A stretch of 64,000 nucleotides of DNA. Origin: Conexibacter woesei DSM 14684. GTDB taxonomy: Bacteria > Actinomycetota > Thermoleophilia > Solirubrobacterales > Solirubrobacteraceae. The notes under the pieces are model-generated. The model had not been told where the DNA came from and did no database searches. It saw only the letters and a list, made by a program, of their open reading frames with translations. Below are positions 16,824 through 24,901 of the stretch, one piece after another; position 1 is the first letter of the stretch, and each line of letters opens with the position of its first letter. Position numbers and translations under genes: made by a program. The stretch covers positions 4,760,001-4,824,000 of the forward strand of contig NC_013739.1 in NCBI RefSeq assembly GCF_000025265.1, read 5' to 3'.

Positions 16824-16950
16824 CGACCCGCCAGTATCGCAGGAGCGTGCGTCGCGGCTCCCCCTCGGCGATCCGGCCGCGTCCGCGCCATGACGTGAGG
16901 GTTTCTCGCACAAGCGGCGAAACCAATCGGCGGTCGCGCTGTTAACACCG

Positions 16951-17193
16951 ATGACTGTGCAACTCCGACACCCCCGCATGACGAAGCGCCCACGGACCGG
17001 GCGCGACACGACGCGGACCGTGGCGCTCGGGGCGCCGCGCGCCCTCCCCGCGGACCCGCCCCGGCGTCGCGAGCGCGACGCGGGCGGTCCCGAGGATCGC
17101 GCGCTCTACCACTGTCACTGCGGCTTCATCTTCGAGGCCCCCGTGACGACCAGCGTCGGCTGCCCGCACTGCGGCACCGCGCAGGCCTGGTAG
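16951..17193 (+). CDS. Small zinc-ribbon protein
   Basis: An 80-residue protein whose first 45 residues are basic and poorly conserved-looking, followed by a zinc ribbon: YHCHCGFIFEAPVTTSVGCPHCGTAQAW. The four cysteines (CxC...CxxC) should bind one zinc. A second ATG at 16978 is possible. Similar stand-alone ribbons occur in Solirubrobacter-type genomes, but I know no function. It lies divergent from ccmE and convergent with the TetR gene. Confidence 0.65.
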   Translation: MTVQLRHPRMTKRPRTGRDTTRTVALGAPRALPADPPRRRERDAGGPEDRALYHCHCGFIFEAPVTTSVGCPHCGTAQAW

Positions 17194-17204
17194 CCGGCGT
17201 CTCG

Positions 17205-17855
17205 CTAGCGCCGCGCCGCCTCGATCGCCGGACCGACGAGCGCGACGGTGCGCTCGACGAGGTCCTCGCGCGGCACGTCCGGGTGGACGTACCACCAGCT
17301 CGCGAGCCCGTGGATCGCCGACTTCAGCAGCTCCGCGAGGATCTGCAGCTGGCGCTCGCGCTCGGGATGTCCGCCGAAGATCGTCGGGTCGCTCCCGAGC
17401 GAGGCGCTGAGCCCTTCGGCGACGCGCTCCTCCAGCTGGCCGACGATCTCGGCCACCTCGGTCGTCCCCTGGACTTCGAGGAACAGCAGCCGGCACGCGT
17501 CCGGATAGTCCTCGACGAAGCGGAAGAACGCCTCGATCGCGGGATGGATGCGCTGGTCCTCCTCGTTCGGCACCGGCTCGATCGCCGCCTCGATGATCGC
17601 GTCGATGTCAGCCCGGATCGTGTCGAGCAGGACCGTGTACAGCTCGCGCTTGGAGTCGAAGTGGTCGTAGACGACGGCCTTCGAGATCCCCGACGCGGCG
17701 GCGATCCCGTCCATCGACGTGCCGTGGTAGCCGCGTTCGGCGAACAGCCTGACGGCTGCCGCCAGGATCAGCTCGCGCCGCTCTGAGGCGGGCAGCCGGC
17801 GGCGTTCTGCGGTCTGAGTGGAGGACGCCTTGGCGCCCGGCAACCATTGGCTCAC
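17205..17855 (-). CDS. TetR-family transcriptional regulator
   Basis: 216 residues, GTG start. The N-terminal HTH is the classic TetR form (RRELILAAAVRLFAERGYHGTSMDGIAAASGISKAVVYDHFDSKRELY). The C-terminal ligand domain (about 80-210) includes HPAIEAFFRFVEDYPDACRLLFLEV. The repressor responds to an unknown small molecule. The acetoacetyl-CoA synthetase gene ends 39 bp upstream on the same strand, so the two may be co-transcribed and the regulator may act on lipid or ketone-body metabolism; this is inference from position. Confidence 0.88.
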   Translation of the reverse strand: MSQWLPGAKASSTQTAERRRLPASERRELILAAAVRLFAERGYHGTSMDGIAAASGISKAVVYDHFDSKRELYTVLLDTIRADIDAIIEAAIEPVPNEEDQRIHPAIEAFFRFVEDYPDACRLLFLEVQGTTEVAEIVGQLEERVAEGLSASLGSDPTIFGGHPERERQLQILAELLKSAIHGLASWWYVHPDVPREDLVERTVALVGPAIEAARR

Positions 17856-17894
17856 ACCGGAAGTCTTACCAACAAGTGACGAGTCTGCGGTGAA

Positions 17895-19883
17895 TCATCT
17901 GCGCGCGGCGCGCTCAGCGAACCAGTCGAGCGCGTGCGGGTTCGCGAGCGCGTCGCGGCTGGCCGCTCTGTCCGGCGGGGTGCCGGTCAGGATCCGCTTC
18001 ACCGGGACCTCCAGCGCTTTGCCCGAGAGCGTGCGCGGCACTTCGGCGATCCGCTCGATCTCGTCGGGCACGTGGCGCGGCGAGCAGTCGGAGCGGATCT
18101 GACGGCGGATCGCGGCGACGAGCGCGTCGTCGAGCTCGACGCCCGCGCGCAGGACGACGAACAGGGCGATCCAGCCGTCGGTGCCGGGCTTGGGCAGGTC
18201 GACGACGAGCGCGTCGACCACGTCCTCCAGCGCCAGCACCGCGCGGTAGATCTCGGCGGTCCCCATGCGGATCCCGCCGCGGTTGATCGTCGAGTCGCTG
18301 CGGCCGCTGATGATCGCCGTCCCGCGCGGCGTGATCTCGATCCAGTCGCCGTGGCGCCAGATCCCCGGGTACATGTCGAAGTACGACTCGCGGTAGCGCG
18401 ACCCGTCCCCGTCGCCCCACAGGAACAGCGGCATCGACGGCATCGGCTCGGTCAGCACCAGCTCCCCGACCTCGCCGACGACCGATCTGCCGTGCGCGTC
18501 GAACGCCTCGACCTTCGCGCCGAGCGCGCGGCACTGCAGCTCGCCGCGGTAGACCGGCAGCGTCGGCACTCCGCCGACGAAGGCGGTGCAGACGTCCGTT
18601 CCGCCGCTCGTCGAGAACAGCCACGTGTCCGCGCCGAGATGGCGGTAGACCCACTCGAAGCCCTCCGGCGCGAGCGGCGAGCCGGTCGAGCCGACGCTGT
18701 GGAGGGCGCTGAGATCGTGGCCGGCGCCGGGCGCTATGCCCGCCTTCATGCACGCGGCGATGTAGCTCGCGCTGGTGCCGAACGTCGTGATCTGCGCGTC
18801 CTCCGCGAGCTGCCACAGCGTGTCCATCGACGGGTGGCCGGGATTGCCGTCGTAGAGCACGATCGAGGCCGGCGTCAGCAGCACGCCGACGAGGAAGTTC
18901 CACATCATCCAGCCGGTCGTCGTGAACCAGAAGACGCGGTCGCCCTCCTGCGCGTCGAGGTGCAGGTGGAGCTTCTTAAGGTGCTCCAGCAGGATCCCGC
19001 CGTGCCCCTGGACGATCGCCTTCGGCAGACCGGTCGTGCCCGACGAGTAGAGGACCCACAGCGGCTGGTCGAACGGCACGGGCGCGAACGTCAGCGGCGG
19101 CACCTGCTCCCCCGCCGCCGCCGCGAACGCGTCGAACGCGACCGTGTCGCCCAGCCCGCCGAGGTCCGCGTCCGCATCGAGGTATCTGAGGACGATCGTG
19201 CGCTGCAGGGTCGGCAGCTGGGCCTGCAGCTCGGCGACGACCTCGCGGCGGTCGAAGTCCTTGCCGCCGTAGCGGTAGCCGTCGATCGCGAGCAGGACCT
19301 TCGGCTCGATCTGCGCGAAGCGATCGGCGACCCCTCTGGCGCCGAAGTCCGGCGACGCACTCGACCAGATCGCACCGATCGACGCGCACGCGAGGAACGC
19401 CGCGATCGCCTCGGGCACGTTCGGCACGTACGCGACGACGCGGTCGCCGGGGCCGACGCCCTCGGCCCGCAGACCGGCCGCGATCCGCGCCGTCAGCTCG
19501 CGCAGCTCGCCCCACGTCATCTCGGCGAGGGCCCGCAGCTCGCCGGCGTGGCGGATCGCGACGGCGTCGTCTTCGCGCCCGCCGAAGATGTGCTCGGCGT
19601 AGTTGAGCGTCGCGCCCGCGAACCACTCGGCGCCCGGCATCTCGCGCCGGCCGAGCACCCGCTCGTACGGCGTGTGCGCCCGCACCTCGAAGAACTCCCA
19701 GATCGCCGCCCAGAAGCCCTCGAGGTCGTCGACCGACCAGCGCCACAGCGCGTCGTAGCCGTCCGCGGAGACGCCGCGCTCGGCGGCGAGCCAGCGCGTG
19801 AAGCGCACGATCGTGGAGCGCTCGACCCGTTGTGGGTCGGGCCTCCAGAGGACCGGCGGTGCCGTGTCGCTCGTGGCGGTCAT
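17895..19883 (-). CDS. Acetoacetyl-CoA synthetase (acetoacetate-CoA ligase)
   Basis: A 662-residue adenylate-forming enzyme. The N-terminal lid is typical of acetoacetyl-CoA synthetase rather than acetyl-CoA synthetase (LWRPDPQRVERSTIVRF...YDALWRWSVDDLEGFWAAIWEFF). The P-loop-like motif is YSSGTTGLPKAIV, the A5 region STSGGTDVCTAFVGG, and the hinge/C-terminal region ISGRSDSTINRGGIRMGTAEIY with the catalytic-type lysine in RTLSGKALEVPVK. It activates acetoacetate with ATP and CoA, feeding ketone bodies into lipid or polyester metabolism. The ATG at 19883 gives MTATSDTAPPVLWRP, the expected N-terminus. TetR gene downstream. Confidence 0.92.
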   Translation of the reverse strand: MTATSDTAPPVLWRPDPQRVERSTIVRFTRWLAAERGVSADGYDALWRWSVDDLEGFWAAIWEFFEVRAHTPYERVLGRREMPGAEWFAGATLNYAEHIFGGREDDAVAIRHAGELRALAEMTWGELRELTARIAAGLRAEGVGPGDRVVAYVPNVPEAIAAFLACASIGAIWSSASPDFGARGVADRFAQIEPKVLLAIDGYRYGGKDFDRREVVAELQAQLPTLQRTIVLRYLDADADLGGLGDTVAFDAFAAAAGEQVPPLTFAPVPFDQPLWVLYSSGTTGLPKAIVQGHGGILLEHLKKLHLHLDAQEGDRVFWFTTTGWMMWNFLVGVLLTPASIVLYDGNPGHPSMDTLWQLAEDAQITTFGTSASYIAACMKAGIAPGAGHDLSALHSVGSTGSPLAPEGFEWVYRHLGADTWLFSTSGGTDVCTAFVGGVPTLPVYRGELQCRALGAKVEAFDAHGRSVVGEVGELVLTEPMPSMPLFLWGDGDGSRYRESYFDMYPGIWRHGDWIEITPRGTAIISGRSDSTINRGGIRMGTAEIYRAVLALEDVVDALVVDLPKPGTDGWIALFVVLRAGVELDDALVAAIRRQIRSDCSPRHVPDEIERIAEVPRTLSGKALEVPVKRILTGTPPDRAASRDALANPHALDWFAERAARR

Positions 19884-19958
19884 CTCTCTGCAGCGGAATC
19901 TACGCGATGCGGTGCCGCGGGGTGCCGCGGCGAGTGTACGATGCGACCAGAGAGCGCG

Positions 19959-20318
19959 ATGACGATCGAGCACGACATCGGGAACGCGCACGACGGCCCG
20001 TTCGGGCTGCACGCCGCCAAGCTCGGCGGGACCTACCGCATGCGGCTGCGCGGCGAGTTCGACCTCGCGGCGGTCGAGACCGTCGAGGACGCGCTCGCGC
20101 GCGCCTTCGACGGCGACACGCAGCTGCTGGAGATCGACCTCGGGCAACTCACCTTCCTCGACTCGAGCGGGCTCCGCACGATCCTCGAGGCACGCGACCG
20201 TGCGGCGTCGAGCGGGGTGAGACTGCGGCTGGTGCGGGGGATCGAGCCGGTGCAGCGGGTCTTCGCGATCACAGGGCTCGAAGCGTCGCTCCCGTTCGCC
20301 GACGAGCCGTGCGGCTGA
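19959..20318 (+). CDS. STAS-domain anti-anti-sigma factor (RsbV/SpoIIAA type)
   Basis: A 119-residue single STAS domain: YRMRLRGEFDLAAVETVEDAL, then the phosphorylatable loop LTFLDSSGLRTILEA and a C-terminal helix. In partner switching the unphosphorylated form binds the anti-sigma kinase and frees the sigma factor; phosphorylation of the Ser in DSSG stops this. ATG 19959 was chosen over 19941 (MRPESA...), as both are in frame. The kinase gene overlaps its end by 10 bp and the sigma factor gene follows, so the module is complete and co-oriented. Confidence 0.9.
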   Translation: MTIEHDIGNAHDGPFGLHAAKLGGTYRMRLRGEFDLAAVETVEDALARAFDGDTQLLEIDLGQLTFLDSSGLRTILEARDRAASSGVRLRLVRGIEPVQRVFAITGLEASLPFADEPCG

Positions 20319-20725
20319 CGCTGCCCGCCGTCGCGGCGAGCGTCCCGGAGGCGCGTCACGCGCTGTCGGCGCTGGCGCGCGAGCTGGGAGCGTCCGAGCG
20401 GGTCGTCGCCGACGTCGCGCTCGCCGTCAGCGAGGCGTGCACGAACGTCGTCCTGCACGCCTACCGCGAGCTGGAGGAGCCCGGGACGCTGACCGTCGAC
20501 GCCGCGCCGCACGGGGCGCTGCTGGAGGTGCTGGTGTCCGACGAGGGCAGCGGGCTGCGCGCGCGTGACGACAGCCCGGGGCTCGGGATGGGGATGGCGC
20601 TGATGGCGGCGGTCGCGACGGGTTTGCAGCTCGACCACGACGGCGCGGCGACTCGCCTGCACCTCACGTTCGACCTGCGACCAGAGCGCCGGGACGACAC
20701 GGAAGAGGTCCCCGATCGCGCATAA
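20309..20725 (+). CDS. Anti-sigma factor serine kinase (RsbW/SpoIIAB type)
   Basis: A 138-residue GHKL ATPase/kinase. The N box reads VADVALAVSEACTNVVLHAYRE, the G1 region VLVSDEGSGLRAR, and the G2 region SPGLGMGMALMAAV. It starts at GTG 20309, inside the end of the STAS gene, so it is translationally coupled. It would hold the sigma factor encoded 31 bp downstream inactive and phosphorylate the STAS partner. All three regulatory genes are contiguous, so they are probably one operon. No upstream phosphatase (RsbU/P) is seen in the neighbourhood. Confidence 0.9.
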   Translation: MRLTLPAVAASVPEARHALSALARELGASERVVADVALAVSEACTNVVLHAYRELEEPGTLTVDAAPHGALLEVLVSDEGSGLRARDDSPGLGMGMALMAAVATGLQLDHDGAATRLHLTFDLRPERRDDTEEVPDRA

Positions 20726-20756
20726 CCCCGACGCGCCATGGGTAACCGTGTGACAC

Positions 20757-21548
20757 ATGGGAACCGCAACGAACCTCGCACACCTGCCCGCCGCCGCGTC
20801 GCGTTCGCGCTCTGTCAGCTCGCCGCTTCGCACACGCATGCTGGCGACGAGAGCGCGTAACGGAGACGGTCGGGCGCGTGAGGCGCTGATCGCCGAGCAC
20901 CTCCCCCTCGCCCGCGCGCTGGCGCGGCGCTATCGACGCGGCAGCGAGAGCCTCGACGACCTCGTCCAGGTCGCGTCCGTCGGCCTGATCAAGGCGGTCG
21001 ACCGCTTCGACCCCGACCGCGGTCACAGCTTCTCGACGTTCGCGCAGCCGACGATCGTCGGCGAGCTGCTGCGCCACTTCCGCGACACCGGCTGGGGCGT
21101 CCACGTCGCCCGCGGCACGCAGGAGCTGGCGCTGAAGGTGCGCTCGGCGGCCGAGGCGATCGAGACCGAGACCGGCGCCGTCGCGACGCCGCGGCAGATC
21201 GCGGAGCGCACCGGCGCGGAGCTGGAGGCGGTCGTCGAGGCGCTCGGCGCGCTGGCGAACCGGACCGCGCTCTCGCTCGCGACCCCCGCCGGGCACGACG
21301 ACGAGGGCGACGCGACGATCGCCGACACGCTCGGCGACGTCGAGGAGGGCTACAGAGCCGCCGAGGCGCGCGCTCTGCTCGGGCCGGCGCTCCGGCACCT
21401 GCCCGAGCGCGAGCAGCGGATCATCCGGATGCGCTTCGTCGACGACCTGACGCAGAGCGAGATCGCGACCGAGATCGGCGTCTCGCAGATGCAGATCTCA
21501 CGCCTCCTGCGGCAGTCGCTCGACAAGCTGCACGAGCTGACGCGGTAG
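20757..21548 (+). CDS. RNA polymerase sigma factor, SigB/SigF/SigG group
   Basis: 263 residues with sigma-70 regions in order: region 1.2/2 (AEHLPLARALARRYRRGSESLDDLVQVASVGLIKAVDRFDPDRGHSFSTFAQPTIVGELLRHFRDTGWGVHV), region 3 (ATPRQIAERTGAELEAVVEAL) and region 4 (LPEREQRIIRMRFVDDLTQSEIATEIGVSQMQISRLLRQSL). This is the general-stress/sporulation-type group. Control by the adjacent anti-sigma kinase and STAS protein is expected. The annotated ATG is at 20757; ATG 20838 (MLATRARNGDG) is an alternative closer to the conserved start. Confidence 0.92.
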   Translation: MGTATNLAHLPAAASRSRSVSSPLRTRMLATRARNGDGRAREALIAEHLPLARALARRYRRGSESLDDLVQVASVGLIKAVDRFDPDRGHSFSTFAQPTIVGELLRHFRDTGWGVHVARGTQELALKVRSAAEAIETETGAVATPRQIAERTGAELEAVVEALGALANRTALSLATPAGHDDEGDATIADTLGDVEEGYRAAEARALLGPALRHLPEREQRIIRMRFVDDLTQSEIATEIGVSQMQISRLLRQSLDKLHELTR

Positions 21549-22577
21549 CTAGCGGGCGCGGCAGATGACGCCGTTGTGCGTCTTGATCTGGCCGTGCCGC
21601 AGCACCTCGAAGCCGTTCTCCCAGGCGTACAGGCCGAGCTGCCTGACGTCCATCAGCTCGCGGTAGCTGAAGTTCATCAGGTCGCCGAACAGCAGGTAGA
21701 ACATCCGCGTGCGCGGGTGCAGGCGCGGCGTCGTCATGACGCAGTAGCCGTCGGGCTTGACGAAGCGGCGGTGGAACTCGAACGCCGTCGGCTTGTACGC
21801 GTCGGGAAAATGCTCGACGAGCCCGATCGAGACGACGACGTCGAACTCGCGCCCGTACGGCAGGTCGCGGATGTCGGAGACGACGAAGTCGATGTTCATC
21901 TCCTCGCGGTACCAGACGCGCTCGGCGCCCGTGCGCGGATCGCTGCCGAGGAACGGGTACGCCGCCGGGAAGGCGCCGAAACGGCCCTCCTCGCACCACG
22001 CGTCGTAGTCGACGAGCACGACCTCGCCGCCGGGGTACATCGCCGACAGCAGCATCGCCTCGTAGCCGTCGGCAGCGCCGAGGAAGAGGATCCGCGGCTT
22101 CTCGACGTCGAGGCCGGCGAACAGCGAGCGCTTCGCGCGCGGGTCCCAGATCGTGTCCTCGACCCGCTGTGCCCGGTTCCAGACAGTCCACTGGACGACC
22201 TCGCCCATCGCCTCCCACGCCGCCCGCAGCTCGCGCTTGGTGACGGCGACGCCGGCCTTCTTGAGCGCGTTCAGGCGCGCCTGCATCGGGTTCGTGTCGA
22301 ACAGCGACTGGAACGATCTGTTGAACATCGACCACGCCTCGGGCACCGGCAGCTGCTCGCCGTGCCGGGCCTCCCATTCGAGCTTCTGGCTCGACCAGTT
22401 CTCGACGCGGTACGGCCGGCCGGCGTCCTTCCACGTGAGCGTGCTCCAGTCGACCGGACGAGCGTCGGCGAACGCGTCGCGCTCGGTGCGGCGCAGGTCG
22501 ATCCGATGGGTGTCGCGCAGCTCGGTGTGCCCGATGTGCTGCTCGGTGAACGGTCGGTGCGGTGCGGTCGCGGTCAT
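21549..22577 (-). CDS. SAM-dependent class I methyltransferase
   Basis: A 342-residue protein. The N-terminal 150 residues are helical and family-specific (WSTLTWKDAGRPYRVENWSSQKLEWEARHG). The Rossmann methyltransferase core follows: motif I ILFLGAADGYEAMLLSAMYPGG, acidic loop VVLVDYDAW, motif IV FDVVVSIGLVEHFPD, then GYCVMTTPRLHPRTRMFYLLFGD. The substrate is not evident. It runs convergent with the sigma factor gene (their stops abut) and divergent from the PucR-like gene. Soluble and cytoplasmic, as no membrane helices are visible. Confidence 0.75.
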   Translation of the reverse strand: MTATAPHRPFTEQHIGHTELRDTHRIDLRRTERDAFADARPVDWSTLTWKDAGRPYRVENWSSQKLEWEARHGEQLPVPEAWSMFNRSFQSLFDTNPMQARLNALKKAGVAVTKRELRAAWEAMGEVVQWTVWNRAQRVEDTIWDPRAKRSLFAGLDVEKPRILFLGAADGYEAMLLSAMYPGGEVVLVDYDAWCEEGRFGAFPAAYPFLGSDPRTGAERVWYREEMNIDFVVSDIRDLPYGREFDVVVSIGLVEHFPDAYKPTAFEFHRRFVKPDGYCVMTTPRLHPRTRMFYLLFGDLMNFSYRELMDVRQLGLYAWENGFEVLRHGQIKTHNGVICRAR

Positions 22578-22670
22578 GGAACGGCACGTTATGGACGATC
22601 CCTACGCTTATCTACGCGAATCTGGCACGAACCGACGCGCGCTTTCATAGGTTCCCTCTAGGCTGGTCCG

Positions 22671-24047
22671 ATGGTCGCTGGAAACGGTGATCCGCGCGCC
22701 GCGCGTGCGGAGGTCACCCGTCATCTGCGCGCCAGCTCTGACGCGCTCGCCGATGCCGTGATCGTCCGCGTGCAGGCCGACGCGCCCGCCGGCGCCACGC
22801 CGGACGGAGCGACGCTGCGCAACCTCCGCCTCGGCGCGCACGCGGCGGTCGAGTACTTCCTCGCGCGGCTCGACGCCAGCGCGTGGACGGGCAGTGACGC
22901 GGGCGACCGCGACGAGAGCGGCCGCGGAACCGGCGACAGCGGCGCGGACTGCGGCGGCACGGGCGGCGCCGGCACGGGCGGCGCCGGCACGGACTGCGGC
23001 GGCACGGGCGGCGCCGGCTACGACACGGCGCTGTTCGAGGCCCACGGCCGTGCGCAGCAGGCGGCCGGCCGCTCGCTCTCGGAGCTGCTCGCCTTCTACC
23101 GGCTCGGCGGTCTGGCGATGTGGGAGGGCGCGCAGGCGCTGCCGATCAGCCGCGACCTCGCGCCGGAGGCGATCTTCGCGCTCGGGGCGGAGGTGCTGGC
23201 GACCGTCGACGCGCTCTCGGTCGCCGCGCTCGCCGGCTTCACCGCGCAGGAGGCCGAGACCCTGCGACGCGAGCTGGCCCGCCGCGAACGGCTCGCGTCG
23301 CTCCTGCTGAGCGACCGCCCGAGCGCGCCCGAGGCGCTCGCGGCCGCCGCCGCGGCCGCCGACTGGTCGCTGCCGGCCCGCGTCCGCGTCGCCGTCGCGG
23401 CCCTGCCGATCGAGCCGCCGCCCGGCGCCGCGCTCGCCGGTCCGGCACGGGTGCTGGCCGCGACCGTCGACGGCGGCCGGCGCGCGCTCGTCGTCGCCGA
23501 CGACGACGAGGGCGAGCGCTGGCTGACCCGCGCCGCGCAGGCGCAGCAGCTGGAGCCGCCGCTCGCGGTCGGCCCCGCGGTCGAGCCCGAGCACGCGGCG
23601 CGCAGCCTCGCTCGTGCCGAGGCGCTGCTCGACCGGGCGGACGTGCTGCGCCCGGTCGCCCTCTCCCCCTCCACCGCACCCGACGCCGCCGCGGCGCCCG
23701 ATCCGGATGCCGCGCCGTTCGCGCTGCTGCGCTGCGACGACCACGAGATCGACCTGCTGCTGAGTGCCGCGCCAGAGCTGGCGCGCGCCGTCGCTCAGCG
23801 GCGCCTGACGCCGTTCGACACGCTCCCGGAGCGTCAGCGCGAGCGGCTGCTGGAGACGCTCGCCGGCTGGCTCGCCCATCCGGTGCGCCCGCAGGCGATC
23901 GCCGACGAGCTGGGCGTGCACGTCCAGACCGTCCGCTACCGCCTCAACCAGCTGCGGGAGCTGCTCGGGGACGCGCTCGACGACCCCGAGGCCCGCTTCG
24001 AGCTGAGCGTCGCGCTGCGCGCTCGCGCGCTCAACGGCGACGAGTGA
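22671..24047 (+). CDS. PucR/CdaR-like helix-turn-helix regulator
   Basis: A 458-residue regulator. The C-terminal HTH_30 domain is clear: LAGWLAHPVRPQAIADELGVHVQTVRYRLNQLRELLGDALDDPEARFELSVAL. The central part (SLSELLAFYRLGGLAMWEGA) recalls the RsbRD-type N-terminal domain found in such regulators. A glycine/aspartate-rich insert at about residues 93-116 is encoded by a short DNA repeat (22947-23018). A probable transcription factor for catabolic or stress genes; the targets are unknown. The ATG at 22671 follows a 93-bp divergent promoter region shared with the methyltransferase gene. Confidence 0.8.
   Translation: MVAGNGDPRAARAEVTRHLRASSDALADAVIVRVQADAPAGATPDGATLRNLRLGAHAAVEYFLARLDASAWTGSDAGDRDESGRGTGDSGADCGGTGGAGTGGAGTDCGGTGGAGYDTALFEAHGRAQQAAGRSLSELLAFYRLGGLAMWEGAQALPISRDLAPEAIFALGAEVLATVDALSVAALAGFTAQEAETLRRELARRERLASLLLSDRPSAPEALAAAAAAADWSLPARVRVAVAALPIEPPPGAALAGPARVLAATVDGGRRALVVADDDEGERWLTRAAQAQQLEPPLAVGPAVEPEHAARSLARAEALLDRADVLRPVALSPSTAPDAAAAPDPDAAPFALLRCDDHEIDLLLSAAPELARAVAQRRLTPFDTLPERQRERLLETLAGWLAHPVRPQAIADELGVHVQTVRYRLNQLRELLGDALDDPEARFELSVALRARALNGDE
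22947..23018 (+). repeat. In-frame GC-rich repeat inside the PucR-like gene
   Basis: The block beginning GACTGCGGCGGCACGGGCGG is present twice, separated by another GGCACGGGCGGCGCC unit. It encodes two copies of DCGGTGGAG with GTGGAG between them. The copies are nearly identical at DNA level, so this is a young expansion. It makes a flexible linker containing two cysteines. Confidence 0.75.
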
Positions 24048-24066
24048 GCGACGCGACGCGCGAGCG

Positions 24067-24564
24067 CTACTCGAACTCGCGCAGGTAGCGCTCGAACTGC
24101 CGCATGTGGCCCTCTTCGTCGCGCAGGACGTCGATCACCATGTCCTGCGTCGCCCAGTCGACGCCGTCGCACGCCTCGATGATCCGCGTGTAGTGCTCGA
24201 TCGCGCCGGCCTCGGCCTCGATCACGCCCTTGATCACGGTCACGACGTCGGTCGCGTCGTCGGGCGGCTGCAGGAACGACTGCTCCGCGGTGAACTCCAT
24301 CGACCCGGGCGGCGTGCCGTACAGCTCCTTGATCCGCTCGGCGAATCTGCGCGCGTGCCCGAGCTCCTCGGTCACGTCGGCGTTGAGCGCCTCGGCGACC
24401 TCCTCCGCGCGGATGCCGTCGAGGTTCGCCGCGTTGGCGAGGTAGCTCATCACGGTCTCCATCTCCATCCAGTACGCGCGCGTCAGGAGCTGGACGATCT
24501 CCTCCCGCTTGTCCGCGTGTCTGTCCGCGAGGATCCCTGCCGATGCGTGCCGTACTGCAGGCAT
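24067..24564 (-). CDS. Ferritin-like diiron protein (bacterioferritin/DPS-like)
   Basis: A 165-residue four-helix-bundle protein. Metal-ligand helices: EEIVQLLTRAYWMEMETVMSYLA, EALNADVTEELGHARRFAERI (ExxH), IKGVIEAEAGAIEHYTRIIEAC and DMVIDVLRDEEGHMRQFERYL (ExxH). The pattern fits a ferritin-like carboxylate-bridged diiron centre, used for iron storage/oxidation or peroxide defence. ATG 24564 has an excellent AAGGAGC four bases upstream. A 65-residue gene precedes it by 52 bp on the same strand, and a DtxR/IdeR-box-like region lies upstream of that, supporting iron control. Confidence 0.82.
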   Translation of the reverse strand: MPAVRHASAGILADRHADKREEIVQLLTRAYWMEMETVMSYLANAANLDGIRAEEVAEALNADVTEELGHARRFAERIKELYGTPPGSMEFTAEQSFLQPPDDATDVVTVIKGVIEAEAGAIEHYTRIIEACDGVDWATQDMVIDVLRDEEGHMRQFERYLREFE

Positions 24565-24616
24565 GAAAGCTCCTTGAGGCCGGGCGGCCGCCCGCCGGCC
24601 GCACTTGGAGCGGACG

Positions 24617-24814
24617 CTATCGGGGCGAGTCGACGCTGTCGAGCGGCGCGGTCGCCGGAACGGCGACCTGCTGCTGGGCACACCACGCCGTGAAGCGACC
24701 TTCGGGGGTCGCGAGCCAGGCGTGCAGGTCGCGCTCGAAGCGCAGCCAGCGCCTCGCGCGGAAGCCGACGTGGGGGAATTCTTCGGTGTGCTCTGTCGCG
24801 GTGTCGTTCAGCAT
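24617..24814 (-). CDS. Small hypothetical protein in the ferritin-like operon
   Basis: A 65-residue acidic-to-basic soluble protein (TEEFPHVGFRARRWLRFERDLHAWLATPEGRFTAWCAQQQ) with one cysteine and a tryptophan-rich centre. I recognise no family. It lies 52 bp upstream of the ferritin-like gene, directly behind an inverted repeat (24819-24832) that abuts its start codon. If this start is right, the mRNA is leaderless or has a very short leader. Its regulation, not its sequence, suggests an iron-related role. Confidence 0.5.
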   Translation of the reverse strand: MLNDTATEHTEEFPHVGFRARRWLRFERDLHAWLATPEGRFTAWCAQQQVAVPATAPLDSVDSPR

Positions 24815-24818
24815 TCGG

Positions 24819-24851
24819 TTAGGTCGCCCTAAGAAGGTGGGCCTAACTTAG
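24819..24851 (-). promoter_or_regulatory. Iron-box-like operator region before the ferritin-like operon
   Basis: TTAGG-TCGC-CCTAA (24819-24832) is a perfect inverted repeat. The adjoining 19 bp at 24833-24851 (GAAGGTGGGCCTAACTTAG) match about 14 of 19 positions of the DtxR/IdeR consensus TWAGGTTAGSCTAACCTWA. A second TTAGG-N4-CCTAA copy precedes the PKD/ExbB-like operon at 45859. Regulation by a DtxR-family protein is inference. Confidence 0.5.
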
Positions 24852-24901
24852 CACGCCCTGCGCGCTGCGCGAGTCAGCGCGCCCGCTGCGCGCCGGGGAG
24901 G

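Noticed and set aside
17934-20318. A 794-residue plus-strand frame
   Set aside because: The first 670 residues are antisense to acetoacetyl-CoA synthetase; only the terminal STAS domain is real.
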